Assembly: GCF_024213195.1 (NCBI RefSeq) | Contig: NZ_JANAVF010000009.1 | Span: forward strand, 62,001-126,000 | DNA length: 64,000 nucleotides | From: Streptomyces sp. TBY4 | GTDB lineage: Bacteria > Actinomycetota > Actinomycetes > Streptomycetales > Streptomycetaceae | Reading direction: 5' to 3' | In this document: positions 51,057 through 60,323 of the stretch, in pieces | How positions within the stretch are numbered: position 1 is the first letter of the stretch | Layout: every line of letters begins with the position of its first letter | The notes under the pieces: generated by a model | Told to the model about the DNA's origin: nothing | Databases searched by the model: none | The model's input: the letters and a program-made list of their open reading frames with translations, nothing else | Program-made: the position numbers and the translations under genes

Positions 51057-51764
51057 ATGGCCACGCTGATCCTCGTACGACACGGGCGGTCCACCGCCAA
51101 CACCGCAGGGCTGCTCGCCGGATGGACCCCGGGGGTGACCCTCGACGAGCACGGAGCCGAACAGGCCGCCGCGCTGCCCGGGCGGCTCGCCGCCGTACCC
51201 CTCGCCGCCGCGGTCAGCAGCCCGCTGGAGCGGTGCGCGCAGACCCTCGCACCGCTGCTGGCGGCCCGGCCCGATCTCGCCCTGCACACCGACGAGCGGA
51301 TCGGCGAGTGCCACTACGGCGACTGGTCGGGCCGCAAACTCTCCGAACTGTCCGAAGAACCGCTGATGCGGATCGTGCAGCAGCACCCCTCGGCCGCCGC
51401 CTTCCCCGGCGGCGAGTCCATGCGCGCCATGCAGGCCCGCGCCGTGGACGCCGTCCGCGACTGGAACGCGCGGATCGAGGAGGAGCACGGCGCCGACGCC
51501 GTGTACCTGATGTGCTCGCACGGCGACATCATCAAGTCCCTTGTGGCGGACGCCCTCGGCATGCACCTGGACCTCTTCCAGCGGATCCACGTCGACCCCT
51601 GCTCGGTCACCGCGATCCGCTACACCCCGACCCGGCCCTTCCTGCTCCGGCTCGGCGACACCGGCGACTTCGCCTCGTTCGCGCCCCGCGAAACCGCCGC
51701 CCCCGACAAAGCCCTCGAAGACGGCGGCGACGGGGTCGTAGGGGGCGGTGCGGGCGCGGTGTGA
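51057..51764 (+). CDS. Histidine phosphatase family protein (MSMEG_4193-like)
   Basis: 235 residues. LILVRHGRSTANTAG gives the catalytic His9, with SPLERCAQTL, GDWSGRKLSEL and the second His in YLMCSHGDIIKSL. The tail is Gly/Ala-rich. It leads the block with DUF3090 and the SCO1664-family gene, conserved upstream of mshC in actinobacteria. Confidence 0.92.
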   Translation: MATLILVRHGRSTANTAGLLAGWTPGVTLDEHGAEQAAALPGRLAAVPLAAAVSSPLERCAQTLAPLLAARPDLALHTDERIGECHYGDWSGRKLSELSEEPLMRIVQQHPSAAAFPGGESMRAMQARAVDAVRDWNARIEEEHGADAVYLMCSHGDIIKSLVADALGMHLDLFQRIHVDPCSVTAIRYTPTRPFLLRLGDTGDFASFAPRETAAPDKALEDGGDGVVGGGAGAV

Positions 51765-51841
51765 TCGAACGGCGCAGTAGGGTGGACGGGCCAACCCATG
51801 GGCGCAGCCCTGCCCCTGCTGCCGACGCTTGGAGACTGGAC

Positions 51842-52432
51842 GTGCCCCGTCAGGTGTTCCTCTACGACCCGCCGGACCGTTTCGTGGCCGGCACGGTCGG
51901 CCTGCCTGGACGCCGTACGTTCTTCCTGCAGGCCTCCACCGGCCCCCGCGTCACCTCCGTCTCCCTGGAGAAGACCCAGGTGGCGGCGCTCGCGGAGCGG
52001 ATGGAGGAACTGCTCGACGAGGTCGTACGGCGCACCGGGGGCAATGCCCCCGTGCCGGCCGTGGCCCCCGCCGAGGCCACCGACACCGCGCCCCTGGACG
52101 TCCCCGTCGAGGAGGAGTTCCGCGTCGGCACCATGGCCCTGGCCTGGGACGGCGAGGACCAGCGCATGATCGTCGAGGCGCAGGCCCTGGTGGAGCTCGA
52201 CGCCGACTCGGAGGAGGACCTCGCCGAGGCGGAGGAGCGGCTGCTCCAGGACGAGGAGAACGGGCCGCCGATGCTGCGCGTGCGCCTCACCGGCGCCCAG
52301 GCCCGGGCCTTCACCAAGCGGGCCCTGGACGTGGTCAACGCGGGGAGGCCGCCGTGCCCGCTGTGCAGCCTCCCGCTGGACCCCGAGGGGCACGTCTGCC
52401 CGCGCCAGAACGGCTACCGGCGCCAGGCGTGA
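51842..52432 (+). CDS. DUF3090 family protein
   Basis: 196 residues. VFLYDPPDRFVAGTVGLPGRRTFFLQASTG, LAERMEELLDEVVRR, and GTMALAWDGEDQRMIVEAQAL match DUF3090; it ends CPLCSLPLDPEGHVCPRQNG, a possible zinc site. GTG start with GGAGA before it. Its stop overlaps the next GTG. Role unknown but tightly linked to its neighbours. Confidence 0.9.
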   Translation: MPRQVFLYDPPDRFVAGTVGLPGRRTFFLQASTGPRVTSVSLEKTQVAALAERMEELLDEVVRRTGGNAPVPAVAPAEATDTAPLDVPVEEEFRVGTMALAWDGEDQRMIVEAQALVELDADSEEDLAEAEERLLQDEENGPPMLRVRLTGAQARAFTKRALDVVNAGRPPCPLCSLPLDPEGHVCPRQNGYRRQA

Positions 52433-53241
52433 ACGCCACGGGGGGAACGACGGAAGTGGAAGCACTGCTGGCCCACGGGGAACTCACCGTCGTCGGCCGG
52501 ATCCGGGAGGCGTCCAACGCCGTCCTGCTGTGCACCGTCACGCACGGGGGCGTGAGCACCGACTGCGTGTACAAGCCGGTCAAGGGCGAGCGCCCGCTGT
52601 GGGACTTCCCCGACGGCAACCTCGCCCAGCGCGAGGTCGCCGCGTACCTGGTCTCCGAGGCCACCGGCTGGGGGCTGGTGCCCCCGACCGTGCTGCGCGA
52701 CGGACCGTACGGCGAGGGCATGGTCCAGCAGTGGATCGAGACGGGGGAGTCCCCGGACGCGGAGCTGCTCGCGCTCGTGGACGGCGAGGAGGCGGGGGAG
52801 GGCTGGAAGGCCGTCGCCTTCGCCGAGGTCGGCGAGGGCCGCACCGCGCTCCTCGTGCACGCCGACGACGAACGGCTGCGCCGGATGTCCGTCCTCGACG
52901 CCGTGATCAACAACGGCGACCGCAAGGGCGGCCACCTGCTGCCCGCCCCCGGCGGACGGCTCTACGGCATCGACCACGGAGTGACCTTCCACACCGAGGA
53001 CAAACTGCGCACCCTGCTCTGGGGCTGGGCGGGGGAGCCGCTGACCGAGGAGGCCGGCTCCGTGCTGACCGCCCTGGAGGCCGAGCTGGCCGCCGGAGCG
53101 CCCCTCGCCACCCGACTGGCCGAACTGGTCACCGCCGCCGAGCTGGCCGCCGTACGGGCCCGCGTGGCCCTGCTGCTGCGCACGGGGAAGCATCCGCAGC
53201 CCTCCGGACAGTGGCCCGCGATCCCCTGGCCGCCCGTCTGA
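52429..53241 (+). CDS. SCO1664 family protein
   Basis: 270 residues. Kinase-like features: VYKPVKGERPLWDFPDGNLAQREVAAYLVSEATGW (Lys, Glu), RRMSVLDAVINNGDRKGGHLL and YGIDHGVTFH, which resemble the PI3/4-kinase catalytic loop and metal motif (Asn-Asp, Asp). A phosphotransfer role is suggested but untested. Overlaps DUF3090 by 4 bp; mshC follows after 120 bp. Confidence 0.9.
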   Translation: MNATGGTTEVEALLAHGELTVVGRIREASNAVLLCTVTHGGVSTDCVYKPVKGERPLWDFPDGNLAQREVAAYLVSEATGWGLVPPTVLRDGPYGEGMVQQWIETGESPDAELLALVDGEEAGEGWKAVAFAEVGEGRTALLVHADDERLRRMSVLDAVINNGDRKGGHLLPAPGGRLYGIDHGVTFHTEDKLRTLLWGWAGEPLTEEAGSVLTALEAELAAGAPLATRLAELVTAAELAAVRARVALLLRTGKHPQPSGQWPAIPWPPV

Positions 53242-53361
53242 CCGGGCCGGGGCCCGCAGCGGGACACACGCACAGAACCGGCCATGGCGCAAGAGTGCCG
53301 ATCCGGACAACAGTGCAGGTCCGGTTCGTTTTCGGAACACCCGTCCGGTTAGGCTCGAGAC

Positions 53362-54591
53362 ATGCATGCCTGGCCCGCTTCTGAGGTCCCCGCCCTGCCC
53401 GGCAAGGGCCGCGACCTCCAGATCCACGACACCGCGACCCAAGGGACGATCACCCTCGCCCCCGGTCCCGTCGCCCGTATCTACGTCTGCGGGATCACCC
53501 CGTACGACGCGACGCACATCGGTCACGCGGCGACCTACAACGCGTTCGACCTCGTGCAGCGCGTGTGGCTCGACACCAAGCGGCAGGTCATCTACGTCCA
53601 GAACGTCACGGACGTCGACGATCCACTGCTGGAGCGGGCCCTGCGCGACAACCAGGACTGGACCGAGCTCGCCGAACGCGAGACCGCCCTGTTCCGCGAG
53701 GACATGACCGCCCTGCGGATGCTCCCCCCGCAGCACTACATCGGCGCCGTCGAGGCCATACCCGGCATCGTGCCGCTGGTCGAGCGGCTGCGGGACGCGG
53801 GCGCCGCCTACGAGCTGGACGGCGACGTCTACTTCTCGGTGGAGTCCGACCCCAACTTCGGCAAGGTGTCCCACCTGGACGCCGAGGCGATGCGGCTGCT
53901 GTCGGCCGAGCGGGGCGGCGACCCCGACCGCGCGGGCAAGAAGAACCCCCTCGACCCGATGCTGTGGATGGCCGCCCGCCCGGGCGAGCCGAGCTGGGAC
54001 GGCGGCTCGCTGGGCCGCGGCCGGCCCGGCTGGCACATCGAGTGCGTGGCCATCGCCCTCGACCACCTGGGGATGACCTTCGACATCCAGGGCGGCGGCT
54101 CCGACCTGGCCTTCCCGCACCACGAGATGGGCGCCTCGCACGCCCAGGTGCTGACGGGCGAGTTCCCGATGGCCAAGGCGTACGTCCACGCCGGGATGGT
54201 CGCGCTGCACGGCGAGAAGATGTCGAAGTCCAAGGGCAACCTGGTCTTCGTATCGGCCCTGCGCCGGGCGGGAGTGGACCCGGCGGCGATCCGCCTGGCT
54301 CTGCTCTCGCACCACTACCGCGCGGACTGGGAGTGGACCGACGAGGTCCTCGCCGAGGCGGTGGCCCGCCTGGAGCGCTGGCGCGCGGCCGTCTCCCGTC
54401 CCGACGGGATCCCGGCCGACGACCTGGTCGAGGAGGTCCGAGAGGCCCTCTCCAACGACCTCGACGCGCCTGCTGCTCTCGCGGCGGTGGACCGCTGGGT
54501 CGACCTCCAGATCGCCACGGACGGCGACGACGAGTCGGCCCCTGGGCTGGTCTCGCGCACGGTCGACGCCCTGCTGGGCGTGGCCCTGTAA
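53362..54591 (+). CDS. mshC: Mycothiol ligase MshC
   Basis: 409 residues. It joins Cys to GlcN-inositol in mycothiol synthesis using ATP. Paralogue of cysteinyl-tRNA synthetase: Cys43 in VCGITPYDATHIGHAATYNA (HIGH 52-55), HIECVAIALDHLGMTFDIQGGGSDL and HHEMGASHAQ (zinc), KMSKS at 286-290. Shorter than CysS, with no full anticodon domain. Conserved next to ParJ. Confidence 0.96.
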   Translation: MHAWPASEVPALPGKGRDLQIHDTATQGTITLAPGPVARIYVCGITPYDATHIGHAATYNAFDLVQRVWLDTKRQVIYVQNVTDVDDPLLERALRDNQDWTELAERETALFREDMTALRMLPPQHYIGAVEAIPGIVPLVERLRDAGAAYELDGDVYFSVESDPNFGKVSHLDAEAMRLLSAERGGDPDRAGKKNPLDPMLWMAARPGEPSWDGGSLGRGRPGWHIECVAIALDHLGMTFDIQGGGSDLAFPHHEMGASHAQVLTGEFPMAKAYVHAGMVALHGEKMSKSKGNLVFVSALRRAGVDPAAIRLALLSHHYRADWEWTDEVLAEAVARLERWRAAVSRPDGIPADDLVEEVREALSNDLDAPAALAAVDRWVDLQIATDGDDESAPGLVSRTVDALLGVAL

Positions 54592-54628
54592 CCTGCGGCG
54601 CCGTTCCCGGGGGCTCTGCCCCCGGACC

Positions 54629-54732
54629 CCCGCGCCTCAAACGCCGGCGAGGCTGGATTTCGCCGGACGTGCCCGGAGGGGCTGGATGTGCCCGTAGGGC
54701 CATTCCAGCCCCTCCGGCGTTTGAGGAGCGGG
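54629..54732. repeat. Direct and inverted copies of the dispersed repeat
   Basis: A copy at 54629-54659 (30 of 31 bases as at 14431) and a reversed copy at 54702-54732 (CTCAAACGCCGGAGGGGCTG on the minus strand) can fold into a long stem between convergent mshC and parJ. Confidence 0.75.
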
Positions 54733-54808
54733 GTCCGGGGCGGAGCCCCGGGAAACGGCGAAAGGGCGGGGCGGGGAGAAAAGCCCCCTGCCCCGCCCCA
54801 CCACCCGG

Positions 54809-55804
54809 CTACGCCTCCGGAGGCGTCTCGTCCTCGTCCGACGAGGCCGCCGGAGGGGCAGGGGGCTCCTCCTCGGCCCCCGAAGGCTTCCGCTTCGGCG
54901 GACGGGTCAGCCCGCCGGAGGTGTCCCGTAGATACGACCCGTCACCCGGCTCCCCGGCAGCAGCCGGATCCCGCCGCCGCAGGTACCGCTCGAACTCCCG
55001 GGCGATGGCGTCACCCGACGCCTCCGGCAGGTCCGCGGTGTCCCGCGCCTCCTCCAGCGTCTGGACGTACTCCGCCACCTCGGAGTCCTCCGCGGCCAGT
55101 TGGTCCACGCCCAGCTGCCACGCCCGCGCGTCCTCGGGGAGTTCGCCCAGCGGGATCCGGATGTCGATCAGGTCCTCGAGGCGGTTCAGCAGGGCCAGCG
55201 TGGCCTTGGGGTTCGGCGGCTGGGACACGTAGTGCGGCACCGCCGCCCACAGGGACACCGCCGGGACACCGGCATGGGTGCAGGCCTCCTGGAGGATGCC
55301 CACGATCCCGGTCGGGCCCTCGTACTTGGTCTCCTCCAGGTCCATCGTCCGCGCCAGATCCGCGTCCGAGGTCACCCCGCTGACCGGCACGGGCCGGGTG
55401 TGCGGGGTGTCGCCCAGCAGCGCCCCCAGGATGACGACCATCTCCACGCCCAGCTCGTGGGCGAAGCCCAGGATCTCGTTGCAGAACGAACGCCACCGCA
55501 TGGACGGTTCGATGCCCCGCACCAGGACCAGATCGCGCGGTTTGGGCCCGCCGATCCGGACCACGGACAGCCGGGTCGTCGGCCACGTGATCTTCCGCAC
55601 CCCGTTGTCCAGCCACACCGTCGGCCGGTTGACCTGGAAGTCGTAGTAGTCCTCGGCGTCCAGAGCCGCGAAGACCTCGCCCTTCCACTCCCGGTCCAGG
55701 TGTGCGACCGCACCGGAAGCCGCGTCACCCGCGTCGTTCCAGCCCTCGAACGCGGCCACCATGACCGGGTCGATCAGCTCGGGCACGCCCTCAAGCTCGA
55801 TCAC
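54809..55804 (-). CDS. parJ: PAC2 family protein, ParJ orthologue candidate
   Basis: 331 residues. MVAAFEGWNDAGDAASGAVAHL, RDLVLVRGIEPSMRWRSFCNE, ILGALLGDTPHTRPVPVSGV and GPTGIVGILQEACTHAGVPAVSLW are PAC2 motifs. In S. coelicolor the protein at this place (SCO1662, ParJ) binds ParA and affects chromosome segregation in sporulation. The last about 45 residues are charged and low-complexity. AAGGAG precedes the GTG. Confidence 0.88.
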   Translation of the reverse strand: MIELEGVPELIDPVMVAAFEGWNDAGDAASGAVAHLDREWKGEVFAALDAEDYYDFQVNRPTVWLDNGVRKITWPTTRLSVVRIGGPKPRDLVLVRGIEPSMRWRSFCNEILGFAHELGVEMVVILGALLGDTPHTRPVPVSGVTSDADLARTMDLEETKYEGPTGIVGILQEACTHAGVPAVSLWAAVPHYVSQPPNPKATLALLNRLEDLIDIRIPLGELPEDARAWQLGVDQLAAEDSEVAEYVQTLEEARDTADLPEASGDAIAREFERYLRRRDPAAAGEPGDGSYLRDTSGGLTRPPKRKPSGAEEEPPAPPAASSDEDETPPEA

Positions 55805-55880
55805 CCAGGTCTCCTTCCGAAGTTCCCTTGTGTACGTGGGTCAGCCTAAGCCTTGATGAGGCACCGGCCACAGCCCACGA

Positions 55881-55914
55881 CAGAGGGGCGGTTCCCCCTG
55901 GAACCGCCCCTCTG
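55881..55914 (-). terminator. 15-bp perfect hairpin after glpD
   Basis: Arms CAGAGGGGCGGTTCC and GGAACCGCCCCTCTG with loop CCCT. It terminates the glycerol operon 18 bp past glpD. Confidence 0.93.
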
Positions 55915-55931
55915 CCCACTCACGCCACCGG

Positions 55932-57539
55932 CTATGCCTTGTGGGCCAGCATCTCCTCGACCCGGCCGCGCACTTCGGCGCTGTCCAGACCGCGGACCGT
56001 CACCGTCGTGCGGCGGCGCAGCACGTCGTCCGCCGTCTCGGCCCACTCGTTGTCCCGGGCGTAGGCGACCTGCGCCCAGATCTCCGGACCGTCGGGGTGG
56101 ATCCGCTCGGCCAGCGCCGGGTCCTCGTTGGCCAGGCGCGCGATGTCGAAGGCGAGCGAGCCGTAGTGCGAGGCCAGGTGGCGCGCGGTCAGCGGGTCCA
56201 TCCGGGAGCCCGGCTCACGGTCCACGAGCAGCCGGTGCGCCACCGCGTTCGGGTTGGCGACACCGGGCAGCGCGATCCGTCGTACGAGGGACTTCACCGG
56301 CTCCATGTCCTCGGTCAGCGGGCTGCCCGGGAGCTTGGCCAGCTTCTCCATGACCACGCGGCCGATGTGCCGGTACGTGGTCCACTTGCCGCCGGCCACC
56401 GACAGCATGCCGCCCGCGCCCTCGGAGACCACCGTCTCGCGCTTGGCCTTCTCCACCCCGCCCGGGCCGCCGGGCAGCACGCGCAGGCCCGCGAAGGCGT
56501 ACGTCATCAGCGAGCGGTCCAGATCGGCGTCCTTCACCGAGAAGGCCGCCTCGTCCAGGATCTGCTGGATGTCGGCCTCGGTGGCGCGGACGTCCGCCGG
56601 GTCGCCCTCGTAGACCTCGTCGGTGGTGCCCAGCAGCAGCTGGTCCTCCCACGGCAGGGCGAAGGTGATGCGGTACTTGTCGATCGGGGTGGCCATGGCG
56701 GCCTTCCACGGCGACTTGCGCTTCATCACGATGTGCGCGCCCTTGGAGAGGCGGATCGAGGGCATCGAGTGCTTGTCCTCCATGCGCCGCAGGTGGTCCA
56801 CCCACGGGCCGGTGGCGTTCAGCACGACGCGGGCGTCCACGCCGAACTCGGTGCCGTCGAGGCGGTCCTTGAGCTCGGCGCCGGAGACCCGGCCGCGCGT
56901 CATGCGCAGACCGGTGACCTCGGCGTGGTTCAGGACGACCGCGCCCGACTCGACGGCCGCGCGGACCGTCATGACGGCGACGCGCGAGTCGTTCATCTGG
57001 TGGTCGTAGTAGACCGCGACGGCCTTGAGGTCGTCCGTCTTCAGACCGGGGTTGTCGGCGGCGGCACGGGCCGGAGAGATGATCTTGCCCATGCCGTCGC
57101 CGAAGGCCGACAGCGCCGAGTACGCGAACACGCCCGCGCCCAGCTTCGCCGCGCCCACCGGACCGCCCTTGTACACGGGGAGGTAGAAGGTGAGCGGGTT
57201 GACCAGGTGCGGGGCCACGTCCTTGGCCAGCACCCGGCGCTCGTGGTGGTTCTCGGCGACCAGCTTGACCGAACCGGTCTGCAGGTAGCGCAGGCCGCCG
57301 TGGACGAGCTTGGAGGAGGCCGAGGAGGTGGCGCCGGCGAAGTCGCCGGCGTCCACCATGGCGACCCGCAGACCCGACTGCGCGGCGTGCCAGGCCACCG
57401 AGGTGCCCAGGATTCCACCGCCGATGACCAGCAGGTCGTACGTGGCCTTCGCCAGCTGCTCACGGGTCTCGGCGCGGCTCGCGTTCGAACCCGCGGTCGG
57501 GTGCGTGCCCAGGGTGGGAACGCTCTGCAGGGTGCTCAT
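55932..57539 (-). CDS. glpD: Aerobic glycerol-3-phosphate dehydrogenase (gylX)
   Basis: 535 residues. FAD motif DLLVIGGGILGTSVAWHAAQSGLRV, then GATSSASSKLVHGGLRYLQTG and NATGPWVDHLRRMED. The C-domain is DUF-like GlpD_C (LVRRIALPGVANPNA). It oxidises sn-glycerol-3-phosphate to dihydroxyacetone phosphate, membrane-associated. AGGAG precedes the ATG. Last gene of the operon. Confidence 0.96.
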   Translation of the reverse strand: MSTLQSVPTLGTHPTAGSNASRAETREQLAKATYDLLVIGGGILGTSVAWHAAQSGLRVAMVDAGDFAGATSSASSKLVHGGLRYLQTGSVKLVAENHHERRVLAKDVAPHLVNPLTFYLPVYKGGPVGAAKLGAGVFAYSALSAFGDGMGKIISPARAAADNPGLKTDDLKAVAVYYDHQMNDSRVAVMTVRAAVESGAVVLNHAEVTGLRMTRGRVSGAELKDRLDGTEFGVDARVVLNATGPWVDHLRRMEDKHSMPSIRLSKGAHIVMKRKSPWKAAMATPIDKYRITFALPWEDQLLLGTTDEVYEGDPADVRATEADIQQILDEAAFSVKDADLDRSLMTYAFAGLRVLPGGPGGVEKAKRETVVSEGAGGMLSVAGGKWTTYRHIGRVVMEKLAKLPGSPLTEDMEPVKSLVRRIALPGVANPNAVAHRLLVDREPGSRMDPLTARHLASHYGSLAFDIARLANEDPALAERIHPDGPEIWAQVAYARDNEWAETADDVLRRRTTVTVRGLDSAEVRGRVEEMLAHKA

Positions 57540-57582
57540 GTCCGTTGACTCCTACTTGCTCGTCGATTGCGCTGCTGTGCGG

Positions 57583-59109
57583 TCAGCTGGCGTCTTCGTC
57601 ATCGACCCAGCCCATGGACCGCTCCACGGCCTTGAGCCAGCTCTTGTACTCGCGCTCCCGCTGCTCGGCGGGCATCCGCGGGGTCCACTCCGCCGCGCGG
57701 CGCCAGTTGGCGCGCAGGGCGTCGGTGTCGGGCCAGAAGCCGACGGCCAGGCCGGCGGCGTAGGCGGCGCCGAGGCAGGTGGTCTCGGCGACCATCGGGC
57801 GCACCACGGGGGCGTCCACGAAGTCGGAGAGGGTCTGCATCAGCAGGTTGTTGGAGGTCATGCCGCCGTCGACCTTGAGGGCGGCGAGCTCGACGCCCGA
57901 GTCCTTGGTCATGGCGTCGGTGATCTCGCGGGTCTGCCAGGCGGTGGCCTCCAGGACGGCACGGGCGATGTGCGCCTTGGTGACGTACCGGGTGAGGCCG
58001 GCGATCACACCGCGGGCGTCGGAGCGCCAGTACGGGGCGAACAGGCCGGAGAAGGCGGGCACGAAGTACGCGCCGCCGTTGTCCTCGACGGAGGAGGCCA
58101 GGGTCTCGATCTCGGCCGCGGTCTTGATCATGCCCATCTGGTCGCGCATCCACTGGACGAGCGAGCCGGTGACGGCGATGGAGCCCTCCAGCGCGTAGAC
58201 CGGCTTCTGGTCGCCGATCTGGTAGCCGACCGTGGTCAGCAGGCCGCTGTAGGAGTTGATGATCTTGTCGCCGGTGTTCATCAGCATGAACGTTCCGGTG
58301 CCGTACGTGGACTTCGCCTCGCCCTCGGCGAAACAGGTCTGGCCGAACAGCGCGGCCTGCTGGTCACCGAGCGCCGAGGCGACCGGGACGCCCGCGAGGA
58401 CGCCCTCCTTGACGTGGCCGTAGACCTCGGCGGAGGACTTGATCTCCGGGAGGACGTTCAGCGGCACCTCCATGGACTCGGCGATGCGCTCGTCCCAGGC
58501 CAGGGTGTGCAGGTTGAACAGCATGGTGCGCGAGGCGTTGGTGACGTCGGTGACGTGCACGCCGCCCTGGGCGCCGCCGGTCAGGTTCCAGATGACCCAG
58601 GAGTCCATGGTGCCGAAGAGGATGTCCCCGGCCTCGGCGCGCTCGCGCAGGCCCTCGACGTTGTCGAGCAGCCAGCGGATCTTCGGGCCGGCGAAGTAGC
58701 TCGCCAGCGGCAGGCCGGTCTCGCGGCGGAAGCGGTCCTGGCCGACGTTGCGGCCGAGCTCCTTGCACAGGGCGTCGGTGCGGGTGTCCTGCCAGACCAG
58801 CGCGTTGTGGACCGGCTCGCCGGTGTGGCGGTCCCACAGGACGGTGGTCTCGCGCTGGTTGGTGATGCCGACGGCCTTGACCTCGGCCGGGTCGATGTCG
58901 CCCTTGGAAAGGGCCCCCGCGACGACCTCCTGGACGTTGGTCCAGATCTCGGTGGCGTCGTGCTCGACCCAGCCCGGCTGCGGGAGGATCTGCGCGTGCT
59001 CCTTCTGGTCGACCGAGACGATGCGCCCGTCACGGTCGAAGACGATGCAGCGGGAGGAGGTGGTGCCCTGGTCGATCGCGGCGATGAAGGGGCCGGTGCT
59101 GCTGGTCAT
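57583..59109 (-). CDS. glpK: Glycerol kinase (gylB)
   Basis: 508 residues. FIAAIDQGTTSSRCIVFDRDGR, GWVEHDATEIW, NQRETTVLWDRHTGEP, and MTSNNLLMQTLSDFVD are FGGY kinase motifs. It traps glycerol as its 3-phosphate with ATP. CCAGGAG lies before the ATG. 43 bp separate it from glpD. Confidence 0.97.
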   Translation of the reverse strand: MTSSTGPFIAAIDQGTTSSRCIVFDRDGRIVSVDQKEHAQILPQPGWVEHDATEIWTNVQEVVAGALSKGDIDPAEVKAVGITNQRETTVLWDRHTGEPVHNALVWQDTRTDALCKELGRNVGQDRFRRETGLPLASYFAGPKIRWLLDNVEGLRERAEAGDILFGTMDSWVIWNLTGGAQGGVHVTDVTNASRTMLFNLHTLAWDERIAESMEVPLNVLPEIKSSAEVYGHVKEGVLAGVPVASALGDQQAALFGQTCFAEGEAKSTYGTGTFMLMNTGDKIINSYSGLLTTVGYQIGDQKPVYALEGSIAVTGSLVQWMRDQMGMIKTAAEIETLASSVEDNGGAYFVPAFSGLFAPYWRSDARGVIAGLTRYVTKAHIARAVLEATAWQTREITDAMTKDSGVELAALKVDGGMTSNNLLMQTLSDFVDAPVVRPMVAETTCLGAAYAAGLAVGFWPDTDALRANWRRAAEWTPRMPAEQREREYKSWLKAVERSMGWVDDEDAS

Positions 59110-59187
59110 GGTGGCTGCTCCTGGCAGGTGTCGAAGTAGGCGGAATCAGAATGGCGGTGCGGGTGGTGCCGTGGTGCCGATTGCTGA

Positions 59188-59970
59188 TCAGGCGAACGCG
59201 ATGTTGTACAGACCGCCGGCGAGCGCGGCGCCCGCGAGGGGGCCGAGGACCGGGATCCAGGAGTAGCCCCAGTCCGAGCCGCCCTTGTTGGGCAGCGGCA
59301 GCAGGGCGTGGACGATGCGCGGGCCGAGGTCGCGCACCGGGTTGATGGCGTAACCGGTCGGGCCGCCGAGCGAGAGGCCGATGCCGACCACCACGAACGA
59401 GGTGATCAGGACGCCGATGACGCCGAGGCCCTTGCCGTTGTCCTGCAGGCCCTGGGTCAGGATGGCCAGGACCAGGACGGCGGTGCCGATGATCTCGGTC
59501 GTCAGGTTCTGGACGACATTGCGGATCTCGGGGCCCGTGGAGAAGATCCCGAGCACCGGGCCGGCCACGTCGTGCGGGTGCGGGTCCTCGGGACCGAGCT
59601 TCGCGTCACGGATGTGCTCCGGGTCGGACAGGTGCGCCCGGAACTGGCCGTAGTAGGCGAGCCACATCAGGACCGCGCCGATCATGGCGCCGAGCAGCTG
59701 GCCGGCGAAGTAGACCGGCACGTCGCCCCAGGCGCCGTCCTTGATCGCGATGCCGACCGTGACCGCCGGGTTGAGGTGCGCACCGGAGAGCGGCGCGGAG
59801 ACGTAGGCGGCGATCAGGACGGCGAAACCCCATCCGAAGGTGATCGCGAGCCAGCCGGCGCCCCGGGCCTTGGAGCTCTTGAGCGTCAGGGCGGCGCACA
59901 CGCCACCACCGAGCAGGGTGAGCAGGGCGGTACCGATGGTCTCGCCGATGAAGATGTCGGAGCTGGACAC
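59188..59970 (-). CDS. glpF: Glycerol facilitator (gylA)
   Basis: 260 residues, six membrane helices. First NPA motif: SGAHLNPAVTVG. Second motif: NPVRDLGPR, with Val for the usual Ala. The Arg/Asp following are as in aquaglyceroporins. GTG start with AAAGGAG. 78 bp before glpK. Confidence 0.95.
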   Translation of the reverse strand: MSSSDIFIGETIGTALLTLLGGGVCAALTLKSSKARGAGWLAITFGWGFAVLIAAYVSAPLSGAHLNPAVTVGIAIKDGAWGDVPVYFAGQLLGAMIGAVLMWLAYYGQFRAHLSDPEHIRDAKLGPEDPHPHDVAGPVLGIFSTGPEIRNVVQNLTTEIIGTAVLVLAILTQGLQDNGKGLGVIGVLITSFVVVGIGLSLGGPTGYAINPVRDLGPRIVHALLPLPNKGGSDWGYSWIPVLGPLAGAALAGGLYNIAFA

Positions 59971-60089
59971 CCGCGACTCCTTTGTCGTTCAGGGGTGGTG
60001 ACCGCCGGGTCCCTCCGGCGGTCACGCACTCGGTGAGTGCTGCACCGGTCCTTGGCCTTGCCACACCCTAACGCGTATTGCCGGTAGGT

Positions 60090-60101
60090 GTTCGACAATG
60101 C
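60090..60101 (+). promoter_or_regulatory. GylR operator candidate, glpF promoter
   Basis: GTTCGACAATGC is identical to the 12-mer at 61114-61125 before gylR. Related CGGTCGAT/GACCGATG sequences flank both. It lies about 120 bp before glpF. Confidence 0.65.
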
Positions 60102-60230
60102 CGACCGATGAACGGCAGTTTTCCGCCTCCGTGAAGCGGGCGTCAAGAGCCCGCCGACCCAAAGGGCCGGATCGTTACCACACGGTAGGATCGAACAAAT
60201 TAGGCCAATGGGTGATCATCAAACGCCAAA

Positions 60231-60270
60231 AACCACCCAACTGCCACATTTTGGCGGCTGCTGGGTGGTT
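60231..60270 (-). terminator. gylR terminator
   Basis: Arms AACCACCCA and TGGGTGGTT, with a possible inner GCCA/TGGC pair; on the minus strand it is followed by a T run, as expected for an intrinsic terminator. Confidence 0.8.
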
Positions 60271-60323
60271 CGTGTCCGTTCGCGACGGGGGTGATGCCGG
60301 AGGTTCGGCTCAGGGGGAGGGGG

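Larger units (their letters stand above)
59971..60323. other. 353-bp region between glpF and gylR
   Basis: It holds the gylR terminator (60231-60270), a more A/T-rich stretch, and the operator-like GTTCGACAATGC near 60090. This is the likely promoter of glpF-glpK-glpD. No gene is seen. Confidence 0.75.
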
